From NCBI RefSeq assembly GCF_024345185.1, contig NZ_BROB01000002.1:1-64000 (forward strand): DNA of 64,000 bases, given 5' to 3'. Numbering within the stretch: position 1 is the first letter of the stretch; each line of letters begins with the position of its first letter. The position numbers and the translations under genes are program-made. The notes under the pieces are model-generated. The model did no database searches, was not told where the DNA came from, and was given only the letters and a program-made list of their open reading frames with translations. The DNA comes from Levilactobacillus humaensis. Lineage in GTDB: Bacteria; Bacillota; Bacilli; Lactobacillales; Lactobacillaceae. This document shows positions 9,173-17,296 of the stretch, one piece after another.

Positions 9173-9359
9173 CGCTAAACCAAACCCCTCTCACGTCATT
9201 TTTCTTCTATACTAACTCTCCCCATACTGGGGCACCTTTTCAGCCTAACACATTCTAAAATTTTCCACCTGCTCGAAAACTCGCAAGCCAATCACGCCGG
9301 TTTTCGGTTGTGTACGCTTATACTTTAACGTGTAAGATTTTTAGAAGGAGGAACATCCT

Positions 9360-9884
9360 ATGTCCTTATTGAAAAAGCACCCCTTGAATCTCCCCGCCGC
9401 CATCATCGCCGGTGGTGCCGCCGGCATCGTCTCTGGTTTGGTTAAACTCGGTTGGGAAAACATCCTGCCCCCACGGACCGAAGAACGCGACGCCACGAAT
9501 CCCCCACAGACGCTTTTGGAACAATTCGGGATTCCCGCTAAGATCACACACGCCACTTATACTTATTCCGGTCACAAATTACCTTGGGTGAGCTACATCA
9601 TCCACTTTGGCTTCTCAACCACCTTTGCTGTGCTCTACCAAATCGTTGGCGAGAAGTTGCCGATTGTGAAGAAGGACGCCGGCACCTGGTTCGGCCTCAC
9701 CATCTGGATTGCCTTTCACATTGGCTTGATGCCTGCCATGGGGACTGTCCCCGCCGCTAAGGACCAACCCACCGAGGAACACGTCTCCGAAGCCCTCGGC
9801 CACATTGCCTGGATGGTTACCAATGACCTGGTCGGCGCGGAAGTCTATCGCCGGTTGGTTCAGGAAAGCAAACGTCGAAAGTAA
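9360..9884 (+). CDS. YagU family (DUF1440) membrane protein
   Basis: A 174-aa integral membrane protein with three or four predicted helices (about 12-28, 72-90, 106-125 and 140-155). It has the YagU-family pattern GGAAGIVSGLVKLGWENILPPR near the N terminus, with PPR, H and D/E residues in the loops. In enteric bacteria YagU is connected to acid resistance; the molecular function is unknown. SD GGAGG lies 8 nt before ATG. A family I cloverleaf repeat begins about 40 bp after the stop codon. Confidence 0.85.
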   Translation: MSLLKKHPLNLPAAIIAGGAAGIVSGLVKLGWENILPPRTEERDATNPPQTLLEQFGIPAKITHATYTYSGHKLPWVSYIIHFGFSTTFAVLYQIVGEKLPIVKKDAGTWFGLTIWIAFHIGLMPAMGTVPAAKDQPTEEHVSEALGHIAWMVTNDLVGAEVYRRLVQESKRRK

Positions 9885-9924
9885 GTAGTAAGGAATCAAG
9901 ACCAGCGCTAACGCGTGGCGAAGG

Positions 9925-10085
9925 CCCCGCCAGCTCGCGGCTGACAGGGCTGGAACGGGGTGGACACGACTTGAAGCCTTTCAAAAACCGAAAGTCTCCC
10001 AGCTCGGCCTTTACCTAACCGACGAAAACCACGCCGCTAAGGCAAACGACACACCTGAGCCCTGTCAGCCACAAGCTGGCGCCAC
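9925..10085 (+). repeat. family I cloverleaf repeat, copy 1 (subtype C)
   Basis: Closing stem of 13 perfect bp (9939-9951 with 10058-10070), flanked by a further 7-bp pair GCCAGCT/AGCTGGC (9929-9935, 10074-10080). Inside are the ACTTGAAGCC...AAAGTC arm and a CTAA-containing arm. Subtype C is recognised by GGCTGGAACG after the first stem strand and ACGAC...CTGAGCC before the second. The sense orientation follows the yagU-like gene. Confidence 0.85.
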
Positions 10086-10249
10086 ACGGTGTGGTGACTG
10101 ATAAACTTGAATCCTGGCAACGTTAGTGCAAAACGTCCGCTGACACTTGCAGTAATTGAGAACTAACATTAATTGACCGGTAACGCCATCCGCATTGCCA
10201 TACCAAGCATCTCACATTCAGCCGGTTTAATCACACCACTAATCTAAGT

Positions 10250-10420
10250 CACAGGTGGTCAGGGGCAGAGTCCCGTGTCGAGGCTGTTAGGTCGGTGGTT
10301 TCCCGGCCTTACAGCCTGGGACGTCTTGAAGACCCGGTTCATGGGGCTTCGAGGCGAGGCCGAAGACCGTACTTTGGCTTCGACCGTGCCCCACAGGACG
10401 GCGCTCCTGACCACCTGCGA
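10250..10420 (-). repeat. family I cloverleaf repeat, copy 2 (subtype E)
   Basis: Closing stem CAGGTGGTCAGG / CCTGACCACCTG (10252-10263, 10406-10417; 12 perfect bp). Arms: AGGCTGT/ACAGCCT (10281-10287, 10311-10317) with an internal TTAG/CTTA loop, the TCTTGAAGAC arm, and CGAAG/CTTCG. It lies immediately upstream of the GPH symporter. Its sense strand is minus, so with copy 1 it forms an inverted pair about 165 bp apart. The symporter frame runs open backwards into this repeat, which is not coding. Confidence 0.85.
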
Positions 10421-10466
10421 CGTTCCATTTAAAACAACTTTGATTCAACCGCTTGGAGGCGATGCA

Positions 10467-11795
10467 ATGAACAAACCTTGGCAAACCAAGTGGCCCGAGC
10501 GCCTGAGCTACGGTCTAAGTGACGCGGCAGATAACTTGGTCTTTCAGATGATGACCACCTACCTGCTGTTCTTTTACACCGACGTTTACGGACTGACCGC
10601 TAGTGCGGCCGCGATTCTCTTCGTGGTGGCGCGGCTGGCCGACGTCGTCGAGAGTCTCATCATCGGCCTCATGATTGACCGCACCCATTCGAAGTGGGGC
10701 AAGAGCCGCCCGTTCTTTCTGTGGTACGCGCTTCCCTATGTCATCTTTGCCATCCTCACCTTCGTGACACCGCCATTTGGCGATAACGGTAAACTCGTCT
10801 GGGCCTACGTCACCTATCTGGGACTGGGCTTTCTCTACACGGCGGTCAATCTGCCGATCACGTCGATTCTCCCCACCATGACGGAAAACGATCAGGAACA
10901 AACTGTGTTAGGCGTCATTCGCCAGTTCTGCGGGAGTTCCGTTCAAATCATCGTGGCGGTCTTCACCCTGCCACTGGTGGCACTATTCGGCCATGGCAAC
11001 CAACAACGCGGTTTTCTCTTAACCATCGTGTTGTTCGGCGCCATTTCGCTGGTCCTCATCTGGAACACCTTCATTCATGTCCGCGAACGTTTCACCAATC
11101 CCGAGCACGCTCACCAGTCTTGGCGGGCCGTGGGCGGCATGTTGAAGCAGAACAAACCGTGGCTGGTCATCTCCGTAGTCATTCTGTTGTATTGGTTGAC
11201 CACTGCAATTAAGAATCAGACCACCATTTACTATTTCAAATACATTCAAAATAATGAACAACTGGTTCCGTACGCCAACGCCTTCACCTTTGCGGCTTTA
11301 ATCGGCGTGCTGTTAATCGTCCGTTTCTCCAATCGTTGGGGCAAGAAGCGCACGATGCTAACGGGCATTCTAGTCGCCGCAATTGGCCAGCTAATCCTCA
11401 GTCTGGGCGCTGTCGGCAATCTGTTGCCGGTCATCTTCACTGGCACCCTCATCAACTCCGTGGGAAATGGTCTCATCATTGGCCTCGTCTCTATCATGAT
11501 CGCCGACACGATTCGTTATGGGATGGCGATGGGCATTCAAGCCGAGGGTATCCTGGCCTCGACCGATGACTTCGGCGTCAACGTCGGTTTGGGCCTGGGC
11601 GGTTTAATCACTGCCGGTCTCTTTCACCTGTCTGGCTACGCGGCCAACCACGCCCAGAATGGCGCCACGCAACACATGATCCTCTTGAATTATGCTTGGC
11701 TACCGCTGATCCTCTACGTCGTGATGTTCGCGATGCTCCTGCTGTACAACGAACGCGAACTGCAGGCGAAGATTCAACCAGATATTCAAGATTAA
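10467..11795 (+). CDS. GPH-family sugar:cation symporter
   Basis: A 442-aa permease of the glycoside-pentoside-hexuronide family within the major facilitator superfamily; 12 membrane helices are visible. The N terminus carries the family signature LSYGLSDAADNLVFQ and FFYTDVYGL, and loop 2-3 has the cation-site region DRTHSKWGKSRPF. Substrate cannot be read from sequence (beta-glucosides, xylosides and galactosides are usual). The start is ATG 10467, with SD GGAGG 7 nt upstream; longer open reading upstream lies inside a repeat. The C terminus has no IIA domain, unlike LacS. A family I repeat and a bidirectional terminator follow. Confidence 0.9.
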   Translation: MNKPWQTKWPERLSYGLSDAADNLVFQMMTTYLLFFYTDVYGLTASAAAILFVVARLADVVESLIIGLMIDRTHSKWGKSRPFFLWYALPYVIFAILTFVTPPFGDNGKLVWAYVTYLGLGFLYTAVNLPITSILPTMTENDQEQTVLGVIRQFCGSSVQIIVAVFTLPLVALFGHGNQQRGFLLTIVLFGAISLVLIWNTFIHVRERFTNPEHAHQSWRAVGGMLKQNKPWLVISVVILLYWLTTAIKNQTTIYYFKYIQNNEQLVPYANAFTFAALIGVLLIVRFSNRWGKKRTMLTGILVAAIGQLILSLGAVGNLLPVIFTGTLINSVGNGLIIGLVSIMIADTIRYGMAMGIQAEGILASTDDFGVNVGLGLGGLITAGLFHLSGYAANHAQNGATQHMILLNYAWLPLILYVVMFAMLLLYNERELQAKIQPDIQD

Positions 11796-11899
11796 CCCTC
11801 ATACTAGTACTAACGAAATTCGGGGCAAATTTTTCGCATGTTTTGGCAAAATAAATTATTAAATACCAGATTAATTCCAAGATTCGGCGACGTGGTGGT

Positions 11900-12070
11900 T
11901 CAGTCGCCTACCGGCCGGCAGATATAGGCTGGAACGGTGCGAACACAACTTGAAGCCTCGAAGTTCACGAGTCTCCAAGCTTGGTTTTCTCCTAAGCCAG
12001 TGAGAAGACCACTCCCTGACTAAGGAGAACGACGCGCCTGAGCCTATATCTGCCGACCTCACGGCTAAGA
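11900..12070 (+). repeat. family I cloverleaf repeat, copy 3 (subtype C)
   Basis: Closing stem of 15 perfect bp CGGCAGATATAGGCT / AGCCTATATCTGCCG (11916-11930, 12041-12055). Arm c is TTCTCCT/AGGAGAA, where copy 7 has TTTCACT/AGTGAAA, a clear compensatory change. It lies about 105 bp past the symporter stop and before the terminator at 12143. Confidence 0.88.
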
Positions 12071-12142
12071 CGGTGCACTGCGGCAACACCCATTCGAAAA
12101 CAGCAAAATTGGCAATAGCTATCTCAAAGAATCAGAAAATCA

Positions 12143-12195
12143 AAAAGATCGGCAAGTATGACCCGGATAATCAGGTTGTACTTGCCGATATTTTT
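12143..12195. terminator. bidirectional terminator
   Basis: Perfect 11-bp stem ATCGGCAAGTA / TACTTGCCGAT (12148-12158, 12179-12189), with T runs on both sides in the corresponding directions. It would end the symporter transcript, so copy 3 of the cloverleaf repeat would be in that 3' UTR. Confidence 0.85.
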
Positions 12196-12243
12196 GACAT
12201 TATTAGGAATTAGAACAAATCGTCGTGGATACGATCAGACATA

Positions 12244-12426
12244 GCCGGAGGAGGCCAGGGATGGAGCCGGCCGTGGAGGTAGCGTTAGACCGAGTGACTT
12301 TCTCGGCCTTACGCTACGGGCGACTTTGAAGACCCGCGCCCCTGGCGGGGCTTCAAATCGAGCGAGAAGCCCAAGGGGCTGAAGCGTCCCCACAGCAGGC
12401 GGAATCCCTGGCAGCCGCAGGCGGCC
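12244..12426 (-). repeat. family I cloverleaf repeat, copy 4 (subtype A)
   Basis: Full subtype A copy, sense on minus strand. Closing stem GCCAGGGAT/ATCCCTGGC (12254-12262, 12404-12412), arm c GTAGCGT/ACGCTAC (12279-12285, 12311-12317), arm b TTTGAAG-x-CCCGC / GCGGG-GC-TTCAAA, arm a AGCCC/GGGCT. It is downstream of the marR stop and terminator. Confidence 0.9.
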
Positions 12427-12466
12427 AATCCTAATCTAACCTCAGCAAAATACAACCAAGAGATCA

Positions 12467-12500
12467 CAAAGAAGGACTATGCCTAATTAGCACAGTCCTC
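12467..12500 (-). terminator. marR terminator
   Basis: Stem AGGACTGTGC / GCATAGTCCT with one mismatch, followed by TCTTTG on the minus strand, 21 bp past the marR stop. Confidence 0.7.
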
Positions 12501-12520
12501 ATCTTTATGATTTATCCTAA

Positions 12521-13063
12521 TTAATCCTGAGTCGTGGTGTGACGCGTGCGGCCACGGTTGGAGTTCCGGCGCTTATCATGTAAGCTGTCGAAACCAACGA
12601 AGCCTGCCGCAACGGCCCGTTCGTTGGCCCGGTGGAGCACCTTGATAAAGTGTTCCGCTTCATCCTTGCCAAAGAAGCCTAACCAGCGGTGGAACCGTTC
12701 GTCCGTCGCCTGAGCCAAGTTCCGTTGAACCCGACTACCCGCAGCCGTCAAAGTAATGTACTTGACCCGGCGGTCATTAGGATCGACCTTCTGCATCACG
12801 TAGTTTTCCTTCAACAACACGTTAACTTGACGAGCAATGGCACTCTTCGAAACGCCTTCAAGCTTGGCCAGTTCCACCAACGTCTGCCCGTTCTTACTCC
12901 GCGCAACGTTTTCCATCACCATGAAGGCTTCAAAAGTCAAATTATACTTTTGGGTGGGAATCGAAACAAAATCCCCGATGTACTTGAAGATGTGCATGTA
13001 CAAGTCATCAAATTGTTTCTTTAATTCTGCTTCCGTAACGTTTTCGTTTGTCGTCTCTGTCAT
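12521..13063 (-). CDS. MarR-family transcriptional regulator
   Basis: A 180-aa winged-helix regulator. Recognition region about residues 55-100 (TLVELAKLEGVSKSAIARQVNVL) and wing DPNDRRVKYITLTAAG, both typical of MarR. The C-terminal tail of about 25 residues is basic and low complexity (DKRRNSNRGRTRH), an extension beyond the usual 140-150 aa. Divergent from an 81-residue protein; the shared 250-bp gap holds a palindrome over the divergent promoter, so autoregulation and control of the small gene are likely. The inducer is unknown. Confidence 0.9.
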   Translation of the reverse strand: MTETTNENVTEAELKKQFDDLYMHIFKYIGDFVSIPTQKYNLTFEAFMVMENVARSKNGQTLVELAKLEGVSKSAIARQVNVLLKENYVMQKVDPNDRRVKYITLTAAGSRVQRNLAQATDERFHRWLGFFGKDEAEHFIKVLHRANERAVAAGFVGFDSLHDKRRNSNRGRTRHTTTQD

Positions 13064-13251
13064 TATAAATCCATTACTCCTTCTAGTTCAGCGCGGGGCG
13101 CTGCCATTTACCGTCCTAAATTGGATACAGCCTACGGGACTTAATTTTAGCCGATAAAACGCCCGTCGTCACCGGTCAAAAGATTCAAAGTGGATAACCA
13201 TACTTATATTTTATAGATAAAGTAACTAATCCAGTAATATTATAGTTATGA

Positions 13252-13280
13252 TTGGCAAAATAGAACATATGTTCTATAAT
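13252..13280 (+). promoter_or_regulatory. promoter with palindromic operator (MarR-type)
   Basis: -35 TTGGCA (13252-13257) and -10 TATAAT (13275-13280), 17-bp spacer. The perfect 14-nt palindrome AGAACATATGTTCT (13262-13275) fills the spacer and touches the -10. A weaker minus-strand promoter for marR (TTACTG, 16 bp, TATAAA) lies about 13219-13246. Assignment of the palindrome to the neighbouring MarR protein is inference. Confidence 0.65.
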
Positions 13281-13313
13281 AGGATCAATCTCCTGACCAA
13301 GGATGTGACATGA

Positions 13314-13559
13314 ATGTTAGACTATACACCACAAAAAATTCGGCTCCTACTCCAAACCGCTTACCAAAAAAATCAGCTCACCACAGTCACTTACCGTGGC
13401 GTTACCAAAACGGGAACCGTTGACTTCGTGACTGCCAGCACCGTTTATCTCGGTTTAGCGGCCGGCCGTTCTCGTGAAATTCCCCTGACCCAGATCAGCC
13501 AAGTCAAACTACACCAATTACAATCTTGGTGGTATCTTTATGATTCTTCCGCACAGTAA
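13314..13559 (+). CDS. small hypothetical protein
   Basis: An 81-aa protein, ATG 13314 with AAGGA 10 nt upstream. Predicted short helix (residues 5-20) followed by beta strands (TVTYRGVTKTGTVDFV, TVYLGLAAG, REIPLTQISQVKL), suggesting an Sm- or SH3-like barrel; this fold guess is from pattern only. Not recognised as a named family. It is driven by the promoter at 13252-13280 and is probably controlled by the divergent MarR protein. Confidence 0.7.
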   Translation: MLDYTPQKIRLLLQTAYQKNQLTTVTYRGVTKTGTVDFVTASTVYLGLAAGRSREIPLTQISQVKLHQLQSWWYLYDSSAQ

Positions 13560-13898
13560 CTTCCTCTAGTATCGCCTCTTCTGCCTAAAAAATAAACCCC
13601 TTTTTTGTAAATTGTTTGTTTTTTCTTTACAATTCGAAGAAAACGCTGTCTTCTGCATGCCACCTTACTTTGTTTCATGTTGACAAATCAACAAAAGCCG
13701 ACCAGTTGGTTCTCAAAATGGACCAATTTAGTTGGTGGAACGCCCCAGTTAACGTCCATTTTTTAATAACTATTGGTCAAAACTGATAATGACCATAAAA
13801 CTTGCATAGTTTGATTCATTCGAGGGGGATCACCTCGTCATTCTTCCACACGCAAATCGGGTCAGGACAATTGTCCTGACCCGATTCTTTATATCTAT
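13560..13898. other. convergent intergenic region with long perfect palindrome
   Basis: Between two convergent genes. It contains a perfect 32-nt palindrome (13855-13886, half-site AATCGGGTCAGGACAA) just past the stop of the DUF4097 gene, and a weaker hairpin CGAGG/CCTCG (13821-13837). Flanking T runs are short, so it may be a weak bidirectional terminator. No coding frame and neither dispersed repeat family is seen. Confidence 0.6.
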
Positions 13899-15317
13899 TT
13901 AAATAATCTCTACTGTCCCTTGTTTACTATCCACAGTAACTGTCGCCGCGGGATTCTCCCCGACAGTTCCAATCTTATGGTGCCGGTCATCTAACGTGAA
14001 GTGGGCGTCACGAGGTGCTCGTACCGTGCCATCTTCATTGCGCAGGTCGAATTGGTAACTCTGGTCTGCTGGAACTTCTAAGCTCACGTTGCCGTGGCTC
14101 TGGACCTTGATATTGCCGGTCACTTCAGCGTTGACGCGACCATTCTTGGCCCGAATGTCGCCATCCCCGCTGAGCCCTTTGACACGGACCCCACCATTGC
14201 GGGCGATACACGTCAACTGACCGTCAACGCCATCGACCCGGATGCCACCATTCCGTGAATTCAAATGAATATCACCGGTCTGATCAGTCACCCGGATGGC
14301 GCCATTTATAGTGTCAACCGACCCTTTTCCGGTCAGTCGACCCAGCATTACCGCGCCATTGTCGGCCTTAATTTCGTAGATTGTGCTCTTCAGATCGTCA
14401 ATCTTGATGGCCCCATTGGTCGCGGTGAGATCGAGTCGTTCAACACCGGTATGGAAGATCCGCACCCGACCGTTAGTGGCGTGGGCCGCCAGGAAAATGG
14501 CACTCTGGAAGTCACTCATTTCGAGGCTCCCATTACCTGCCTCCACCGTGACGCGTCCCGTCAAAACGGCAGGCAATAGAATTTCTACCCGAATATGCAC
14601 GGGCCAGAGACGGGGACGTTCGCCCTGTTGAATGGTCAGCATATCCCCGACACGCGTTGCCCGCAGGTGAAAGCGATCGTTGTCGCGGCTCATATACTCA
14701 TTCACCACGATATTCTCACCGCTGGCCGCGCCGAGTTTAACGGCGGCATCGCGATAGTCAATCGCCACGTTAGCCAGGTCGGTCACCGCAAAGGTCTGGG
14801 TGTTGACCAGCTTCAGCGAGGTCACAATCGTCCGTTCCGGCTCCTGGCCGTTGACCGTGACGTGATCCCCGTTGACGTCAATCAGACCGTTAGCGACGGA
14901 AACGTGGTCGCCTTCCACCTGAACCAAACTCCCGAGATCCACCTTATCCTTGTCGTTATCCACAAGGACGTGGTCGCCCCAAGTCACTTGATCGTCGGTG
15001 ATGTGGAGCTTACCAACGTGAACGCTGGACTGAGAACTGTGCTTCGTCTTGGATTCACTTTGCCGATTGTGCCCGGTCGTGCTCTGACGCTCACTGTCTT
15101 CGGCCACTTCTTTGAGGAGGCTGTCGAGATCGCCAATCTGGTTAACGGCTTCATCAATTGCCTTGTCCGGCTGCATACCGTCGTTGACGCGTTCTGAGAC
15201 GGCTTCGGTCAGGTCGCCCACTAATTCTTCCTTGAGTTCCGTCAAAGCTCGCGATGGCGTGTAGTTGCTAAATAACTGGTCCAAACGCGTCCGAATTTCC
15301 ATTGTAATATCGTCCAT
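13899..15317 (-). CDS. DUF4097-type beta-helix protein with DUF1700-like N terminus
   Basis: A 472-aa protein. Residues 1-75 are a helical domain (LDQLFSNYTPSRALTELKEELVGDL...EAVNQIGD) resembling the N terminus of HAAS/DUF1700 proteins encoded with PadR regulators. A polar linker follows, and residues about 165-470 form a repeated beta structure with recurring NG/DG turns (ATNGRVRIF, ATNGAIKI, ADNGAVML, NGAIRVTD, NGGIRVDG, NGGVRVKG), the putative adhesin (DUF4097) pattern. No signal peptide or membrane helix is evident. It begins 2 bp after padR, a classic two-gene stress-response arrangement. Confidence 0.85.
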   Translation of the reverse strand: MDDITMEIRTRLDQLFSNYTPSRALTELKEELVGDLTEAVSERVNDGMQPDKAIDEAVNQIGDLDSLLKEVAEDSERQSTTGHNRQSESKTKHSSQSSVHVGKLHITDDQVTWGDHVLVDNDKDKVDLGSLVQVEGDHVSVANGLIDVNGDHVTVNGQEPERTIVTSLKLVNTQTFAVTDLANVAIDYRDAAVKLGAASGENIVVNEYMSRDNDRFHLRATRVGDMLTIQQGERPRLWPVHIRVEILLPAVLTGRVTVEAGNGSLEMSDFQSAIFLAAHATNGRVRIFHTGVERLDLTATNGAIKIDDLKSTIYEIKADNGAVMLGRLTGKGSVDTINGAIRVTDQTGDIHLNSRNGGIRVDGVDGQLTCIARNGGVRVKGLSGDGDIRAKNGRVNAEVTGNIKVQSHGNVSLEVPADQSYQFDLRNEDGTVRAPRDAHFTLDDRHHKIGTVGENPAATVTVDSKQGTVEII

Positions 15318-15319
15318 AA

Positions 15320-15670
15320 TTAAGCCTCCTCGGTAAGTTTACCGGTAATTAAATCGTCAATAATCGGTTTGGCAAACTGCCAGGCCGCTGTCTTCTCCGC
15401 CAGCATGTCGCGTCCCGCCGGCGTGACGTGATAATACTTGCGCCGCGAGCCCTGAGTCTCATCACCCCAGTAGTCCGTCAGGGCACCATTCTTTTCGAGT
15501 CGACGAAAGACCGTGTACAGCGTGGCTTCGTTGAGCTCATAGTGCCCGTGACTCAGGGCCTTCACCCGTTTGGCCACCTGGTACCCGTAACTATCCCCCT
15601 GTTGGAGAATGTTCAAAATAATCGTATCCGTATGGCCCCGAATGAGATCTTTGGAAATATTCTCAGCCAT
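15320..15670 (-). CDS. PadR-family transcriptional regulator
   Basis: A 116-aa winged-helix repressor of the short PadR (PadR-s2) class: GHTDTIILNILQQGDSYGY at the start, LNEATLYTVFRRLEKNGAL as recognition region and the wing GSRRKYYHVTPAGRDML. Translationally adjacent to the DUF4097 protein it probably regulates. A 10-bp inverted repeat over its promoter suggests autoregulation. Confidence 0.93.
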   Translation of the reverse strand: MAENISKDLIRGHTDTIILNILQQGDSYGYQVAKRVKALSHGHYELNEATLYTVFRRLEKNGALTDYWGDETQGSRRKYYHVTPAGRDMLAEKTAAWQFAKPIIDDLITGKLTEEA

Positions 15671-15704
15671 GCCGCCACTTCCTTCCTTTTGCTTGCATAT
15701 AATG

Positions 15705-15740
15705 TATCACATACTACTGTGTGTGTCAAAGTAGTATGTG
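15705..15740 (-). promoter_or_regulatory. padR promoter with inverted-repeat operator
   Basis: Arms CACATACTAC (15708-15717) and GTAGTATGTG (15731-15740), a perfect 10-bp inverted repeat. It brackets the minus-strand -35 TTGACA and reaches toward a -10-like TACATT after a 17-bp spacer. The position and symmetry suit PadR binding. Confidence 0.65.
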
Positions 15741-15857
15741 TCAAAAAAAGTGGAATTTTTTTGTCACGATTGCCTTAACTTTCACTTAAGCCATGTTCCC
15801 CGTGAAACCAGCATGGTACACTAAGCACAGCAAATTTATTCAGGGGAGACTTTTTCA

Positions 15858-16442
15858 ATGAAAACCTTTCGCAATATCCTAAGTTGGGTGTTACCCATCG
15901 TGGTTGCCCTGGCTGTCGTCTTCGTCGTGCGCACCTACCTGCTGGAAGTCGTCAAGGTTTCAGGTGACTCAATGGAACCGAACTTAGTGAACGGTGAGGC
16001 CATGATCGTGACCAAACCGACAACGGTCAAACGACTCAGTGTCATTGTTTTTGACGCCTACGGGGAAGACCCCACCGCGGCCAAGAATACCAACTATGTC
16101 AAACGCGTCATCGGCATGCCTGGCGATCAGGTGGCCAGCAAGAATGGCTACATTTACATCAATAATCGTAAGATTAAACAGAGCTTCATCAGCAAGTCCG
16201 AACGGGGCATCGGTACCGGAAATTGGACGCTAGGTGGCCTGGCTAAACAACACAACTGGACCTACCAAGGCAACACCGTTCCTAAGGGCCACTACTTCGT
16301 CCTTGGTGACCATCGGAGTGTCTCCGAGGATGGCCGGGCCTGGGGTTATGTCGACGCCAAGAAAATCATGGGCGTGGTCAAGGTGCCCTTCTGGGAAGGC
16401 AGTTCGGAGCACCGCGCTAATGTGAACAGTCTGGCTAGCTAA
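15858..16442 (+). CDS. lepB: signal peptidase I
   Basis: A 194-aa type I signal peptidase, which removes signal peptides of secreted proteins at the outer membrane face. N-terminal membrane anchor (residues 7-28), catalytic Ser38 in SGDSMEPN, catalytic Lys82 in NYVKRVIGMPGD, and box E LGDHRSVSEDGRAWG. Length is usual for Gram-positive SipS-type enzymes. Single gene, followed 24 bp later by a family I repeat. Confidence 0.95.
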   Translation: MKTFRNILSWVLPIVVALAVVFVVRTYLLEVVKVSGDSMEPNLVNGEAMIVTKPTTVKRLSVIVFDAYGEDPTAAKNTNYVKRVIGMPGDQVASKNGYIYINNRKIKQSFISKSERGIGTGNWTLGGLAKQHNWTYQGNTVPKGHYFVLGDHRSVSEDGRAWGYVDAKKIMGVVKVPFWEGSSEHRANVNSLAS

Positions 16443-16465
16443 TGCTGTTTGACTGTGTCGAAAAA

Positions 16466-16660
16466 GTCCGCCTGCGGCTGACAGGGGTTACGCCTGCTGT
16501 GGGGAACGCCTCCAGCCTGAGGGACAGGCTTCCGGCTCGCTTTGAAGCCCCGCCAAGGACGCGGGTCTCCAAAGTCGTCCCATGCTGTAAGACCGGGAAG
16601 GCCCTAGCGCCCGGCCTAACACCATCGACACGGCTGGCTCCACCCCTGTCCTCCTCCGGC
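16466..16660 (+). repeat. family I cloverleaf repeat, copy 5 (subtype A)
   Basis: Sense copy 24 bp after lepB. The closing stem is GACAGGGGT/ACCCCTGTC (16480-16488, 16642-16650), where most subtype A copies have GCCAGGGAT/ATCCCTGGC: compensatory changes at several positions. Arm a AGCCTG/CAGGCT. Arm c (ATGCTGT/ACACCAT) has one mismatch. Confidence 0.88.
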
Positions 16661-16964
16661 TATTGTGGTGCTTAATTGCCACAACTGTTCGAGACCAGGA
16701 CCATTACTTGTCTGCTGGTCAAATTCCATTCACGAATGACCTAATAATCTTCAATTTACAACCAACTAATAAGCCATCAGTTTTTGCATTCTAGCAAGAT
16801 ACTGGCGGCTTTTCGTGTGCACAATTGTGGATACTGGAGCCTTCACAATGTATGACCTTGGACATGACCGCCAGACCCACCTGAAAGGCAAAAAACGTGG
16901 CTTCTGCGAAAACTAATCCTACTGGTGCATGCCAACATCTATCTGGCTTGAACGTCACCACCAA
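16661..16964. other. spacer between inverted cloverleaf copies, no gene seen
   Basis: About 300 bp between copies 5 and 6, in the gap between convergent lepB and oleate hydratase genes. Only a weak hairpin (GACCAG/CTGGTC near 16694-16720) is visible and no T run follows it. Confidence 0.4.
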
Positions 16965-17144
16965 GCCGAAGGAGGCCAGGGATGGAGCCGGCCGTGGTGG
17001 TAGCGTTAGACCGAGTGACTTTCTCGGCCTTACGCTACGGGCGAATTTGAAGACACGTGGTTTTCGTGGCTTCAAATCGAGCGAGAAGCCCAAGGGGCTG
17101 AAGCGTCCCCACAGCAGGCGGAATCCCTGGCAGCCGCAGGCGGC
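16965..17144 (-). repeat. family I cloverleaf repeat, copy 6 (subtype A)
   Basis: Sense on minus strand, downstream of oleate hydratase and its terminator. Arm b is CACG/CGTG, where copy 4 has CCCGC/GCGGG within otherwise near-identical sequence: a direct compensatory pair change. One end reads GCCGAAGG instead of GCCGGAGG. Confidence 0.9.
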
Positions 17145-17157
17145 TGTTTTAGCAGAT

Positions 17158-17196
17158 CAAAAAATCCCAAGACCATAGAAATCATGTCTTGGGATT
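17158..17196 (-). terminator. oleate hydratase terminator
   Basis: Perfect 11-bp stem AATCCCAAGAC / GTCTTGGGATT (17163-17173, 17186-17196) followed by a T run on the minus strand, about 100 bp past the stop. Confidence 0.85.
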
Positions 17197-17296
17197 CAAT
17201 TTCGAAGAGAGTAACCGAGCAAACCTGCCTCGCAGGACAGGTCATCCCCGGAATGTCGCGGCGACCCCTCACTGGAGGCCATTAACGTGACAAGAT

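Noticed and set aside
10275-10466. 64-residue N-terminal extension of the GPH symporter
   Set aside because: It lies entirely within a family I repeat and a spacer, has no SD, and the family N terminus begins at 10467.
14595-15197. 200-codon plus-strand frame opposite the DUF4097 gene
   Set aside because: Antisense shadow of a well-supported coding region; no SD and no recognisable protein sequence.
16442-17178. Short frames within and between cloverleaf copies 5 and 6
   Set aside because: They follow the repeat sequence, and similar frames in other copies are not conserved in phase.
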